64,000 bases of DNA from CAVYXA01 sp963846775 (GCA_963846775.1 CAWJXB010000006.1:806001-870000); one strand, 5' to 3'. Positions 1-8,754 are shown, counted from the first letter of the stretch. The notes: generated from the sequence alone by a model not told the origin. Translations and numbers: made by a program.

Positions 1-264
1 CCCCTCGCCCTGCAATTCTTCCGAACTACTGCCCGGCGTGGTCCAGGTTTTGCCGCCGTCATCGGAGCGCTGAATGATTTGGCCAAACCAGGCGCTCGTC
101 TGCGACGCGTAAATCCGGTTCGGATCAACCGGCGAACCTTTCATGTGATAGATCTCCCAACCGGCAAAATGCGGCCCGTCCACTTTCCACTCTTTGCGCT
201 TCGCGTCCGACGTGAGAACAAACGCGCCTTTCCGTGTGCCTACCAATACTCTAACTCCACTCAT
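1..264 (-). CDS. BNR/sialidase-fold (WD40/YVTN-like) protein, 3' truncated by window edge
   Basis: Reading the minus strand from the ATG at 264 gives an open frame of 88 codons that runs off the left edge. It starts MSGVRVLVGTRKGAF and contains an Asp-box-like SDDGGKTWTTPG segment (residues ~70-81), typical of BNR-repeat, sialidase-fold beta-propellers sometimes named 'exo-alpha-sialidase' or 'glycosyl hydrolase'. I infer a soluble propeller protein: the visible part has no signal peptide. Substrate and activity cannot be inferred. It heads a run of small minus-strand genes. Confidence 0.75.
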   Translation of the reverse strand, partial: MSGVRVLVGTRKGAFVLTSDAKRKEWKVDGPHFAGWEIYHMKGSPVDPNRIYASQTSAWFGQIIQRSDDGGKTWTTPGSSSEELQGEG

Positions 265-302
265 TTTAATCTTCCTCTTCTCTGTCTCTTACTTTTCGTC
301 CA

Positions 303-605
303 TCAATGCCGATGTCCGTTGCCATCCCACGCGGCAATAGTTGCGAAACGTTTGGCCGAGCGCGCCTTCGCCTTAATTGCTTCGATGTCGCGATTACGCG
401 GTAGCGCATTCGTGACTAACGAATCGAGCAGATGATGGGCTGCATGCGCCACCTCATCCACCGCATGATTGAATGCGACCTCATTTGCCCGTGATGGCTT
501 GGTGAAACCGCAAAGCTTTCGAACGAATTGCACCGACGACGCGCGAATCTCATCGTTTGTCGCGGGCGGGCTAAAATTATGCAGGGTCTTGATATTTCGG
601 CACAT
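303..605 (-). CDS. DUF2277 domain-containing protein
   Basis: The 100-residue protein begins MCRNIKTLHNFSPPAT and continues with VQFVRKLCGFTKPSRANEVA, the hallmark N-terminus of the DUF2277 family, and is close to the usual family length. The function of the family is unknown. It is a small soluble protein without signal peptide or membrane segment. It lies on the same strand as the SnoaL-like and VOC genes upstream and the propeller gene downstream, with short gaps, so co-transcription is plausible. Confidence 0.85.
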   Translation of the reverse strand: MCRNIKTLHNFSPPATNDEIRASSVQFVRKLCGFTKPSRANEVAFNHAVDEVAHAAHHLLDSLVTNALPRNRDIEAIKAKARSAKRFATIAAWDGNGHRH

Positions 606-639
606 GACTGACCATCGACAATTCTCGAGCCCGAATCAA

Positions 640-1005
640 TCAGACCGCCGGCAAAAATTCTTCCCGGACGATCTTGCCGTTCTTCACTGTGTAAACGCCA
701 ACTTCCGACATCTGACGCCGTTGCTTCGAATTCTTATCCGACACGTCAGCATCGTATTGCACGACGAACCGGTCGTGACCGACAAATGGTTCGCTGGTCT
801 TGAAACTGTGAACTTCCATCGCCTTGACCCACCAATCGATTTTGCCGCGCACTCCTTCCTTTCCGCGCGTTTCAGTCGGGCCGCCGCCCATGCTGAAAGC
901 TTCCACGCTGACGACATCTTTGTCATAAAGCGTGTCCAGAGCCTCGTACCATGCTTGTTTGCGAACCAGCTCCACTACTTTTCTTGCTACTTCTTCTGTG
1001 TTCAT
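640..1005 (-). CDS. SnoaL-like / NTF2-fold family protein
   Basis: The 121-residue protein matches the SnoaL-like (NTF2 fold) pattern: an N-terminal helix pair, then LYDKDVVSVEAF, a central KIDWWVKAMEVHS segment and C-terminal strands with VGVYTVKNGKIVREEF. Such proteins are small alpha+beta barrels that bind or isomerise hydrophobic ligands; here the ligand is unknown. No signal peptide is seen. It lies 34 bases from the DUF2277 gene on the same strand, so the two may be co-transcribed. Confidence 0.85.
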   Translation of the reverse strand: MNTEEVARKVVELVRKQAWYEALDTLYDKDVVSVEAFSMGGGPTETRGKEGVRGKIDWWVKAMEVHSFKTSEPFVGHDRFVVQYDADVSDKNSKQRRQMSEVGVYTVKNGKIVREEFLPAV

Positions 1006-1068
1006 TTTTCTTCCTCCGATTGATGTTTAGTTTGCTTCTAGCGACAATCTGCGACCCCGCAAGATTCC

Positions 1069-1542
1069 TCACTCGACCGCTCGTTTTACTTTGGCAATGT
1101 CGATCTTGTCCATTTCCATCACCGCGCCCATCGCTTTTTCGGCCTTGGCCGGATCGTGCATCATCTCAATCAAAATCGTCGGCACGACTTGCCAGGACAA
1201 TCCAAATTTGTCCTTCAACCAGCCGCATCGGCTTTTCTCCCCGCCGGCGGAAAGTTTCTCCCAAAAATAATTCACCTCATCTTGCGTCTCGCATTGCACC
1301 GCAAACGAGACTGCTTCGGTGAATTTGAACATCGGCCCGCCGTTGAGCCCGACAAATCCTTGACCGTCGATCTCGAACTCTACCGTCATCGCGGACCCGG
1401 CTGGTCGCCCGGTGTGTTCCGCCGCCCCTGCACTGTACCGGGCGATTCGGCCCACTTTCGAGTTTTTGAAAATCGACGCATAAAACTTCGCCGCTTCTTC
1501 CGCTTGATCGTCGAACCAGAAGAACGGAGTAATTTTTTGCAT
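1069..1542 (-). CDS. VOC family protein (PhnB / 3-demethylubiquinone methyltransferase-like)
   Basis: The protein starts MQKITPFFWFDDQAEEAAKF and carries FEIDGQGFVGLNGGP and KFGLSWQVVP, the signature of the PhnB-like branch of the vicinal-oxygen-chelate superfamily ('3-demethylubiquinone-9 3-methyltransferase' in older annotation). At 157 residues it has the normal length. I chose the ATG at 1542 because family members start at this MQKI-type position; 25 extra codons upstream fall in repeat-like DNA and look non-coding. The enzymatic role is unknown. It belongs to the minus-strand run of small genes. Confidence 0.88.
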   Translation of the reverse strand: MQKITPFFWFDDQAEEAAKFYASIFKNSKVGRIARYSAGAAEHTGRPAGSAMTVEFEIDGQGFVGLNGGPMFKFTEAVSFAVQCETQDEVNYFWEKLSAGGEKSRCGWLKDKFGLSWQVVPTILIEMMHDPAKAEKAMGAVMEMDKIDIAKVKRAVE

Positions 1543-1554
1543 AAGCTTCGAAAC

Positions 1555-1705
1555 TATGACGAACAAACACGAATATTCAGGACAATTTTTCGACAATTTT
1601 TGACCACGAATAAACACCGATGCACACCAATGAAAATGGAAGCGAAGAAGGCGCGTTTTGCTCTAGTCATTTGTGGCGATTCGTGTCCATTCGGGGTTTA
1701 GCGTG
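1555..1705. repeat. Interspersed 'cacgaat' repeat pair
   Basis: The gap between the VOC and SDR genes holds CACGAATA/ACCACGAATAAACACC on the left and ATTCGTGTCCATTCGGGGTT on the right, in inverted orientation. Closely similar strings occur at about 21604-21640 and 28640-28712. This looks like a dispersed non-coding repeat family rather than a gene. Confidence 0.6.
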
Positions 1706-1723
1706 CCTGGCAGATATTGAAAA

Positions 1724-2416
1724 ATGAAAACCGTGTTAGTAACCGGAGCGAATAAGGGCATCGGTCGGGAAGTGGCGCGGCAGCTGGTGGGACGCGGCTT
1801 TCACGTTTTTATCGGGGCGCGTGACGCAAAAGCGGGTCGAGGCGCAGCGGAGGATCTCGCGAACGGCGGCGGCAAGACGACTTTCCTGGAGATCGACGTG
1901 TCGGATGACGCCAGCGTCAGATCTGCTGCGCGCGAGTTCGCCAGGCACAGCGATCACCTCGACGTATTGATAAATAATGCCGGCATTATTGCCGATGGTG
2001 ATGATGGGATCCTGAAAATCACCGACGACATTTTCCGCAAGACCATCGAGACCAACACGCTCGGCCCGCTGCGTGTCGCGCGCGCATTCGAGCCGTTGCT
2101 CTCGAAAAGCAAAACCCCGCGCCTCATCAATGTCTCCAGCAGCGGCGGACAATTGACCGGCGGCGCCGACGGCTGGGCGCCGGCTTATTGCATTTCGAAA
2201 ACTGCATTGAACGGCGTGACCTCGCAGCTCGCCGCGGCCTTGCCAAAATTTGCAATCAATTCCGTTTGCCCCGGCTGGGTCCGGACCGATATGGGTGGTC
2301 AAAATGCGACGCGCTCAGTTGAACAAGGCGCGGACACGATCGTCTGGCTCGCGGCCGATGCCCCGCAAACACTGACCGGCAAATTTCTCCGCGACCGAAA
2401 AGAAATCCCCTGGTGA
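1724..2416 (+). CDS. SDR family NAD(P)-dependent oxidoreductase
   Basis: This is a 230-residue classical short-chain dehydrogenase. It has the cofactor motif TGANKGIG (residues 7-14), NNAG (84-87), the catalytic serine region INVSSSGG (~135-142) and the YxxxK pair YCISK (155-159), followed by SVCPGWVRTDMGG. It should reduce a carbonyl or oxidise an alcohol using NAD(P)(H); the substrate is unknown. It is soluble and cytoplasmic. The outer-membrane barrel gene starts 40 bases downstream on the same strand. Confidence 0.93.
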   Translation: MKTVLVTGANKGIGREVARQLVGRGFHVFIGARDAKAGRGAAEDLANGGGKTTFLEIDVSDDASVRSAAREFARHSDHLDVLINNAGIIADGDDGILKITDDIFRKTIETNTLGPLRVARAFEPLLSKSKTPRLINVSSSGGQLTGGADGWAPAYCISKTALNGVTSQLAAALPKFAINSVCPGWVRTDMGGQNATRSVEQGADTIVWLAADAPQTLTGKFLRDRKEIPW

Positions 2417-2456
2417 TTCGACAAGCGGCGCCAACGCGCGCTACGATTGCGCTGAG

Positions 2457-3680
2457 ATGAGACTGCTGCGCGTAGTCACCTTATTCGTGTGCGCCGGCAC
2501 AGCCTGCGCCGCGTTTGATGCCGATGATCTGTTCGACCGCCTCGATAACGCGCTGACTTTCTCCGCCTTTCACAATAATCTGCGCACGCGTGTGAGCGGC
2601 CTGCTCGATCTGGAGTTTTATCATTTCGAGCAACCGGCACCGGGCTTGATTGACAGCAGTATCGACAATCTTTTTAATCCGCGGCTCACGCTTTTTCTCG
2701 ACGCGCAGATCGGCACGCAATTTTACTTCTTCGGGCAAAGCCGGATCGATCGCGGTTTTGATCCAAGCAATCACGGCGCTCAGGTCCGGCTCGACGAATA
2801 CGCATTGCGTGTTACGCCGTGGGAGGATGGCCGCTTCAACATGCAGATAGGCAAGTTCGCCACTGTCGTCGGCAACTGGGTACCGCGACATCTTTCCTGG
2901 GAGAATCCATTTATCAATGCACCGCTGGTTTATGAAAACGTCACGCCAATTGAGGACAAATTGGCTCCGGCTTCACCGCTCTCTTTCATCTACGGACCCT
3001 ACTACTACCAAAAGTACGCGTTTATCCCGGTCATCTGGGGACCAAGTTATGCCAGCGGTATTTCTGCCTCCGGCAAACTCGGCCAGTTTGATTACGCCGT
3101 TGAAATGAAGAATGCGTCGCTCTCGTCGCGTCCAGAATCTTGGAGCCTTACGGAAAGAGGTTTCGACGATCCGACATTCAGTGGACGGATTGGTTTCCGG
3201 CCAAGTGAGGCCTGGAATTTTGGCGTGTCAGCGAGCGAAGGCGCATATTTTCGAGACGAAGCCGAACCCACCCTGCCGCGCGGAGACGACATTGATGATT
3301 ATCGGGAGTTTGTCCTCGGCCAGGATGCCAGTTTTGCGTGGCGTCACCTGCAAGTTTGGGCGGAATTCTACGAAGCACGCTTCCAAGTGCCCCGAGTGGG
3401 AGACGCAGACACATTCGCTTATTATGTCGAAGCCAAATACAAATTTACCCCGCAGATTTTTGGTGCGCTTCGGTGGAACCAACAACTCTTCGGCACGATC
3501 AATGATGGGTATGGCCACGACGTTCGCTGGAGTGAAGACCTGGGCAGGATCGACATCGCCGGCGCGTACCGTTTTAACGCCCATATGCAATTGAAATTGC
3601 AATACAGCTACCAGCACCAAACGACCGGCCTCGGTGATAGCAACCACATTTTCGCCGCGCAATTTACCGTGCGATTCTAA
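2457..3680 (+). CDS. Outer-membrane beta-barrel (porin-like) protein
   Basis: This 407-residue protein starts with a clear signal peptide (MRLLRVVTLFVCAGTACA, cleavage near residue 19). The rest is rich in alternating aromatic/polar strands (such as DAQIGTQFYFFGQSRIDRG and YRFNAHMQLKLQYSYQHQ) and ends in phenylalanine (AAQFTVRF), as outer-membrane barrels do. I infer an outer-membrane porin or channel of unknown specificity. The response-regulator gene starts only 4 bases after its stop, so the two are very likely co-transcribed. Confidence 0.8.
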   Translation: MRLLRVVTLFVCAGTACAAFDADDLFDRLDNALTFSAFHNNLRTRVSGLLDLEFYHFEQPAPGLIDSSIDNLFNPRLTLFLDAQIGTQFYFFGQSRIDRGFDPSNHGAQVRLDEYALRVTPWEDGRFNMQIGKFATVVGNWVPRHLSWENPFINAPLVYENVTPIEDKLAPASPLSFIYGPYYYQKYAFIPVIWGPSYASGISASGKLGQFDYAVEMKNASLSSRPESWSLTERGFDDPTFSGRIGFRPSEAWNFGVSASEGAYFRDEAEPTLPRGDDIDDYREFVLGQDASFAWRHLQVWAEFYEARFQVPRVGDADTFAYYVEAKYKFTPQIFGALRWNQQLFGTINDGYGHDVRWSEDLGRIDIAGAYRFNAHMQLKLQYSYQHQTTGLGDSNHIFAAQFTVRF

Positions 3681-3684
3681 GGCC

Positions 3685-4347
3685 ATGCGTATCCTGATCG
3701 TCGAAGATGAAGCGCGCGTCGCGCGACAGATCGCCGCCGCGCTCACCGAGGCCGGGCACGATCCAACCGTTGCGACGGACGGTCCTGGGGGGTTGCGCAG
3801 TGTGGCCGAGGCGCCGCCGGATCTGATCGTCCTCGATGTCGGCCTGCCGGAAATGGATGGCTTCGAGGTCTTGCGCCGGCTGCGCAAGAAACATGTCGCG
3901 AGCCGCGTCCTAATGCTGACGGCGCGTGGCGCATTGCAGGATCGGGTCACCGGATTGCAGCTCGGCGCCGACGATTATCTGGCCAAACCGTTTGCCATGG
4001 GTGAACTGGTCGCGCGCGTGAAAGCGTTAGGCCGGCGCTACCCGGAGGAACCGGTGCTGAAACTGCGCGCGGACGACCTCACGTTTGATCTGGTGAATCA
4101 CGAAGTCTATCGGGGAGATCGGAAGATCGATCTCTCCGCCCGCGAGCTCATGTTGCTCAAGGTCCTCATGCGCGAGCCCGGCCGAGTATTTACGCGCACG
4201 GAATTGTGCGAACGTGTTTGGGAACATTCTCACGAATACGACACCAAACTCGTGGAAGTCTTTATCGGACGCCTGCGCAAAAGAATTGGCGAGCCGTCTC
4301 TGATTCAAACCGTGCGCCACGTCGGCTATACCATTCGATCGGCTTAG
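3685..4347 (+). CDS. OmpR/PhoB-type response regulator (orphan)
   Basis: This 220-residue two-domain regulator has a receiver domain (residues 1-~115) with acidic pocket ED at 7-8, phospho-acceptor Asp51 in LIVLDVGLPEMDG, Thr79 and Lys101 (LAKPF). A winged-helix DNA-binding domain follows (~128-218), with LSARELMLLKVLM and the terminal VRHVGYTI. The ATG at 3685 begins the receiver exactly and follows the barrel stop by 4 bases. No histidine kinase is next to it; the following operon is convergent. Its partner is therefore elsewhere, and its target may include the upstream barrel gene. Confidence 0.93.
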   Translation: MRILIVEDEARVARQIAAALTEAGHDPTVATDGPGGLRSVAEAPPDLIVLDVGLPEMDGFEVLRRLRKKHVASRVLMLTARGALQDRVTGLQLGADDYLAKPFAMGELVARVKALGRRYPEEPVLKLRADDLTFDLVNHEVYRGDRKIDLSARELMLLKVLMREPGRVFTRTELCERVWEHSHEYDTKLVEVFIGRLRKRIGEPSLIQTVRHVGYTIRSA

Positions 4348-4436
4348 CTCATACGGGCATGTCTCGTTTTCGAGCGCGGCGAAATCAGACACGAGACTGC
4401 TTCCGTTCGTTATTTGGATTTCGAATTTTCCGGCCA

Positions 4437-5429
4437 TCACCGCCCGTGCGGGCTCGATGTCGCTTTTGCTCTGGCGCTTTTCTGCACGGTGACGGTTTGG
4501 CCCGCCGCTCGCTCCGGTTTTTCCGGATACTTCTTTGTGCTGGGCCAAATCAATCGCCACGGCTGGGTTTTGATCGTTTCACTGAATTCCTTCACGTTCT
4601 CACCCACCGGTTCCAAATTGCGCATTGTAATTTTCAGTTTCTCGGATGAATCGCGAAAATTCTGAAGGGTCACAGCCAGATTGTTGTTGGCGGAAAGGTC
4701 GTCGCTGATTTTTTGTATGTTTTTTAGCGAGATCGACAACGGACTATTCGGCGCGCTCAGATCGACCAGGTGTTCGCCGAAAGTCTTAAACTGGGTCAGC
4801 GCCAGATCGAGCTCGGAATCTTTGGCCGTGAGCTGGTTGAGATTTTGCGCGGTAGTTTGGAGCTGCTGCATGGTCGAGGTTGCTTCGGCTGCGACCGGCT
4901 TGATCACTTCCAGCATTTTGGCGGCGGCCTCGCTGAAATCGGGCACGCGCTCGCCGGCAAAAACTTCGCCATCCCGCGCGCGGCCCGAACTCTCCGTTCC
5001 TTGAGTAATGTCGATAGCCATGTCGCCTAACAATCCGAGCTGCATCAACCGGGTCCGCGCGTCGCGATAAACGATCGCGCTCTTGTCCACCTGCACATCG
5101 ATGCGCGCTTCGTACTTTGGACCTGCGTTCGCTGGCGCCGGTGTCGGATTTGGCCCGGCCTCCTGATAAAGCTTGGCCACTTCCTTGGCCCGTTGTTCTT
5201 CCTCGGGTGACACCGGCGAATAAAGCTTCGCCACTTGTCCGATCTTACGGCCGGCCAGCATCACCGGTGCGCCCAGCTTAATCCCGGCGGCGTTATCGAC
5301 GTAAATTCGATAGGTCACAAGCGACCGAAATAGTCCAGGGGCGCCGAGCAGGATGAGGACAAACACCAGCACCGCGATCGTGCCAATCACGAGCAGGCCG
5401 GTCCGGATTTCATTTCTTTTTAATTGCAT
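4437..5429 (-). CDS. mlaD: MlaD/MCE family lipid-transport substrate-binding protein
   Basis: This 330-residue protein has one N-terminal membrane anchor (~residues 9-32) and then an MCE domain starting at YRIYVDNAAGIKLGAPVMLAG. It is the periplasmic lipid-binding part of an Mla-type ABC system that moves phospholipids between the membranes. The MCE domain carries an insertion of about 35 residues rich in Glu, Pro and Ala. A long helical tail (~190-290) and a basic, Pro-rich end follow. Its start overlaps the end of the ATPase gene by 20 bases, which indicates a tight operon. Confidence 0.88.
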   Translation of the reverse strand: MQLKRNEIRTGLLVIGTIAVLVFVLILLGAPGLFRSLVTYRIYVDNAAGIKLGAPVMLAGRKIGQVAKLYSPVSPEEEQRAKEVAKLYQEAGPNPTPAPANAGPKYEARIDVQVDKSAIVYRDARTRLMQLGLLGDMAIDITQGTESSGRARDGEVFAGERVPDFSEAAAKMLEVIKPVAAEATSTMQQLQTTAQNLNQLTAKDSELDLALTQFKTFGEHLVDLSAPNSPLSISLKNIQKISDDLSANNNLAVTLQNFRDSSEKLKITMRNLEPVGENVKEFSETIKTQPWRLIWPSTKKYPEKPERAAGQTVTVQKSARAKATSSPHGR

Positions 5430-6201
5430 CTTCGCTCTCTTCCAGAATGGGGCCTTCCGTGCTGCCGCTCAAGAACTGAGCGACGACCGGGTTCTGCGAT
5501 CGTCGGAATTCCTCGGGCGTGGCTTCTTCAATGATTTTCCCTTGAAACAGCATAGCCATGCGCGTGCCGATCCGAAAAGCGCTTCCCATGTCATGGGTCA
5601 CGATAACGGACGTGACGTTCGATTTCTTCGTTAAGTTGATGATCAATTCGTCGATGACAGAGCTGATCACGGGATCGAGTCCAGCCGACGGTTCGTCAAA
5701 CAAAATCAGTTCCGGCTCCATCACGAGAGCGCGCGCCAGGCTCACGCGTTTGCGCATCCCACCACTGATCTCCGAGGGCAACCGATCCTTCGCTTCCCGC
5801 ATCCCGACCAGGTCCAGTTTTTGATCGACAATCGCGTCAATTTCCTCGCGCGATTTGTCGGTCAGCTCCTCCAGTGGCAGGGCGACATTGTCCCGCACCG
5901 TGCGCGAGCTGAGCAAGGCCGAATATTGATACACCATCCCGATGTGCCGCCGAACCTGCTGCAATTTTCGCCGGCGCAACCGGGTGATCTCAAATTGCTT
6001 GAAAAAAATCGAGCCGGCCTCCGGTTGCAAGATACCAAGAATGAGCCGAAGCAGCGTACTCTTGCCGCTACCGCTCTGGCCCATGACGACGAGGCGTTCA
6101 CAGCGCTCGACTTGAAGTGAGGCGCCATCGAGCACCTTCTTTTCTTCGAACTGCAGATGGACATCGCGCACCTGGAGGATGTGGGAATCGGACACGCTCA
6201 C
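5410..6201 (-). CDS. mlaF: MlaF-type ABC transporter ATP-binding protein
   Basis: This 263-residue ABC ATPase has Walker A GQSGSGKS (residues 41-48), the Q-loop region GMVYQYSALL, ABC signature SEISGGMRKRV, Walker B ELILFDEPSAGLDP and the H-loop VTHD. It is the energising subunit of the Mla/MCE lipid transporter. No ATG fits. The GTG at 6201 overlaps the permease stop as GTGA, a classical coupled arrangement, so I chose it (a second in-frame GTG lies at 6195). The ATPase is followed by the MCE protein gene. Confidence 0.93.
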   Translation of the reverse strand: MSVSDSHILQVRDVHLQFEEKKVLDGASLQVERCERLVVMGQSGSGKSTLLRLILGILQPEAGSIFFKQFEITRLRRRKLQQVRRHIGMVYQYSALLSSRTVRDNVALPLEELTDKSREEIDAIVDQKLDLVGMREAKDRLPSEISGGMRKRVSLARALVMEPELILFDEPSAGLDPVISSVIDELIINLTKKSNVTSVIVTHDMGSAFRIGTRMAMLFQGKIIEEATPEEFRRSQNPVVAQFLSGSTEGPILEESEDAIKKK

Positions 6202-7056
6202 GTTGGGAAAAAAACAGTGTAAACGATATTGTAGAGCGTATCGAAACCGATCACACAGGTAATGGCGGTCACGACGCTCGAAGTGGTGGCGGTTCCGACG
6301 CCAGCCGCGCCGCCTTTGACTGTGAGCCCGCGGTAACAGGCGATCCCAGCGATCAGGAAACCAAAGATAAAACTCTTGAGCACGCCGGTGATAATATCGC
6401 GAATGAGCAAGGCATCGCGGACAAGATCGACAAAGTAAACCAACGCGATGCCGAAATAACTCCAACAAACGAAACTGCTCGCCGCGATCGCCGCAATATT
6501 GGACGCGGTAGAGAGGCACGGCATCAGAAGGACCAGCGCCAGCATCCGCGGTGCGACCAAAAATCGCAGCGGCCCAATCCCCATCGCTTCGATCGCCTCG
6601 ACTTCTTCCGAGACTTGCATCGTGCCCAGCTCCGCGGTAAAGGCCGCACCGATCCGCGCCGCCAGCATGATCCCAGTGATCAACGGCCCCAGCTCGCGCG
6701 TAAAAGCGATTGCCACCAACCCGGGCACGAGCCGTTCCGTCCCGAACCGCTGGAGCTGATAACCGGTCAGCAACGCCATCGTCAGGCCGAGGAAAAACGA
6801 GACCAACGCCACCAGCGGGACCGAATCGACTCCCGCCCGCTCGGTGTGTCGGAAAAAGCTGGCGGCACGAAATGGCACGCGCCCGTTGCGGATACGCTCA
6901 GTCGTCTCAGCCGAATGTGTGGACGATGAACCAAAAGAGATTGCCGACTTCGACGAAGAAATTGCGTCCCATTTGGAATGTGCCCTCGACCACAACGACC
7001 GGGTTGAGCGACAACACGTCGTCGTCTGCGGCTCTAGTTTTCTCCGTGTTCGGCAT
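6198..7056 (-). CDS. mlaE: MlaE-type ABC transporter permease, with apparent +1 frameshift near the N-terminus
   Basis: The main frame (to the stop at 6198) holds the MlaE permease core: DSVPLVALVSFFLGL, the cytoplasmic loop RELGPLITGIMLAARIGAAF and ELGTMQVSEEVEAIEAMGI, and four to five membrane segments. The expected N-terminal amphipathic helix is not in this frame. It lies in another frame from the ATG at 7056 (MPNTEKTRAADDDVLSL to FWFIVHTFG), which ends at a TGA at 6909-6907. Joining the two needs a +1 step near 6905-6912 and gives 286 residues, normal for MlaE. The cause may be a sequencing indel, a real mutation or recoding. Its stop overlaps the ATPase start. Confidence 0.82.
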
Positions 7057-7361
7057 GTCGATGGTGAAGTTGCCTCACTTCCTAACGCAAAAAAAGGCAA
7101 ATTGACTCGGGATCCTAGCTTGATTCCGGGAGTTCAAGTAAGTGAGGCCCTCACCCTACCCTCTCCCAATGGGAGAGGCGGACTCCGAAAGCTTTCGGAG
7201 CCGGTGAGGGAAAAGTCCTGAATTGGAACATTACCCAAATTGACGCGGAGTGGCGCACTGCCTGGCTTCCGCCGAGTCGAGGAATGCCTGGCTGCTCCTT
7301 GAAATTTGATGTTGCAGTTGGGAAAGCCTGAATATGCTCTGCCCCACTCAAAAGGACGCGC
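7057..7361. repeat. Intergenic region with nested palindromic repeat (7148-7210)
   Basis: The region between mlaE and the permease gene contains no convincing gene. At 7148-7155 and 7203-7210 are inverted arms CCCTCACC/GGTGAGGG. They enclose a hairpin CCTCTCCC-AAT-GGGAGAGG (7160-7178) and the perfect palindrome CTCCGAAAGCTTTCGGAG (7183-7200). A related element lies at 36050-36173. It is probably a dispersed palindromic repeat; promoters for both flanking genes must also lie here but none is clear. Confidence 0.75.
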
Positions 7362-8723
7362 ATGCTGGCCGAGGAGACGATTTCGATCCAACAAGCCGAA
7401 AAGGTCGATCATCAATTGATTCGCGCGATCGGCGTTCCGGGGCTGACTGCGAACATTATTAATTCAACAATCGGCGCCGGAATTTTTGTGTTGCCGGCAC
7501 TGGTGGCGAAGGGTCTTGGCCCAGCCGCCCCGTTGGCATTCATCTGCTGCTCGGTCGCCATGATGTTGTTCGTGACCTGTTTCGCGATTGCAGGCAGTCG
7601 TGTTTCGTTGACCGGCGGCCTCTATGCTTATGTCGAAGTTGCCTTCGGTCGTTATGTCGGATTTCTCGCCGGTATTCTTTATTGTCTGACCGCAATTTGT
7701 GCCGTCGCTGGCGTCGTCAACGTTTTCGTGAATTCGGTGGCCGGTCTTCTGCCGGTATTGAGCAATCCGATCGTGCGAGTCGTGGTCATGGCCTTGGTCT
7801 ACGGCGCTCTCGTTTTCATCAATATCCGCGGGGTTCGTGAAGGGGCCGGAGCGGTGACGATCGTTACGCTGGCGAAACTTCTGCCGATCCTGCTCTTTCT
7901 CGGCGTGGGCATCTTCTTCATTCATCCAAGGAACATCACCTGGTCGGTCTGGCCTGGAATGAGCGCATTAGGCGACAGCGTCGTCGTGTTGATGTTTGCC
8001 TTTGTTGGAATCGAAGTCGCGCTCATTCCGAGTGGCGAAGTGAAAAATCCGGCTCGCACCGTTCCGCGCGCCGTTTACCTGGCGCTTGTCGTCACTACGA
8101 TCATTTATCTGATGATTCAGCTCGTGGCCCAGGGAACCCTAGGCGGCGAGTTGGCGAATCAGCCCAACGCGCCGCTGGCCGAAGCTGCGGCCAAATTTCT
8201 CGGCCATATTGGCCGTACCATTTTGCTCGCTGGCGCGACGATCTCGGCATTCGGTTTTGTCACCAGCGATATTCTTAGCTCCCCGCGGATGATTTTCGCC
8301 TTCGGCCGCGATGGCTCGCTGCCCGGCTGGTTCGCGCACGTGCACTCGCGCTATCGCTCGCCGGACGTCGCGATCGTCGCGTATGCGATCGTCGCGTTGA
8401 TCATGTCGATCACCGGAACTTTCGAGAAGCTGGCGGTGCTCTCGAACGTGGCCGTCTTACTGATGTATCTGCTTTGCTGCGCCGGCTGCTGGTTCTTAGT
8501 CCAACGCGATGTCCGCGCCGACGGACAGCCATTTAATTTCCCCGGAATGAAAATCGTGCCGGTGTTGTCGATCGCCGCGATTATTTGGATTCTCGCGCAA
8601 GCCTCCGCAAGCCAAACATCGATCGGCAACGACACCCGCGCGGGCCTGCGTCTTGCCGCCGAAGTTCTTGTGATCGCGTCGATCTTTTATTTCGTCCACG
8701 CGCGATTTTCGCGGAAATCATAG
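7362..8723 (+). CDS. APC-superfamily amino acid permease
   Basis: This 453-residue integral membrane protein has about 12 hydrophobic segments and the APC-type first helix motif NIINSTIGAGIFVLPALVA (~residues 27-45), the glycine-rich substrate-binding break of amino acid/polyamine permeases. EVKNPARTVPRAV (~225-237) is the conserved loop after helix 6. It should import or exchange amino acids or polyamines at the inner membrane; specificity is not visible. The peptidase gene begins about 30 bases downstream, which suggests a peptide or amino-acid utilisation pair. Confidence 0.93.
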   Translation: MLAEETISIQQAEKVDHQLIRAIGVPGLTANIINSTIGAGIFVLPALVAKGLGPAAPLAFICCSVAMMLFVTCFAIAGSRVSLTGGLYAYVEVAFGRYVGFLAGILYCLTAICAVAGVVNVFVNSVAGLLPVLSNPIVRVVVMALVYGALVFINIRGVREGAGAVTIVTLAKLLPILLFLGVGIFFIHPRNITWSVWPGMSALGDSVVVLMFAFVGIEVALIPSGEVKNPARTVPRAVYLALVVTTIIYLMIQLVAQGTLGGELANQPNAPLAEAAAKFLGHIGRTILLAGATISAFGFVTSDILSSPRMIFAFGRDGSLPGWFAHVHSRYRSPDVAIVAYAIVALIMSITGTFEKLAVLSNVAVLLMYLLCCAGCWFLVQRDVRADGQPFNFPGMKIVPVLSIAAIIWILAQASASQTSIGNDTRAGLRLAAEVLVIASIFYFVHARFSRKS

Positions 8724-8754
8724 GCAAACACGAAAAACCGGTTAGTTTTTGATC

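Noticed and set aside
6907..7056. mlaE TGA as a second selenocysteine codon
   Set aside because: Continuing in the same frame past the TGA hits another TGA three codons later and gives no MlaE-like sequence; the homology continues only in the +1 frame.
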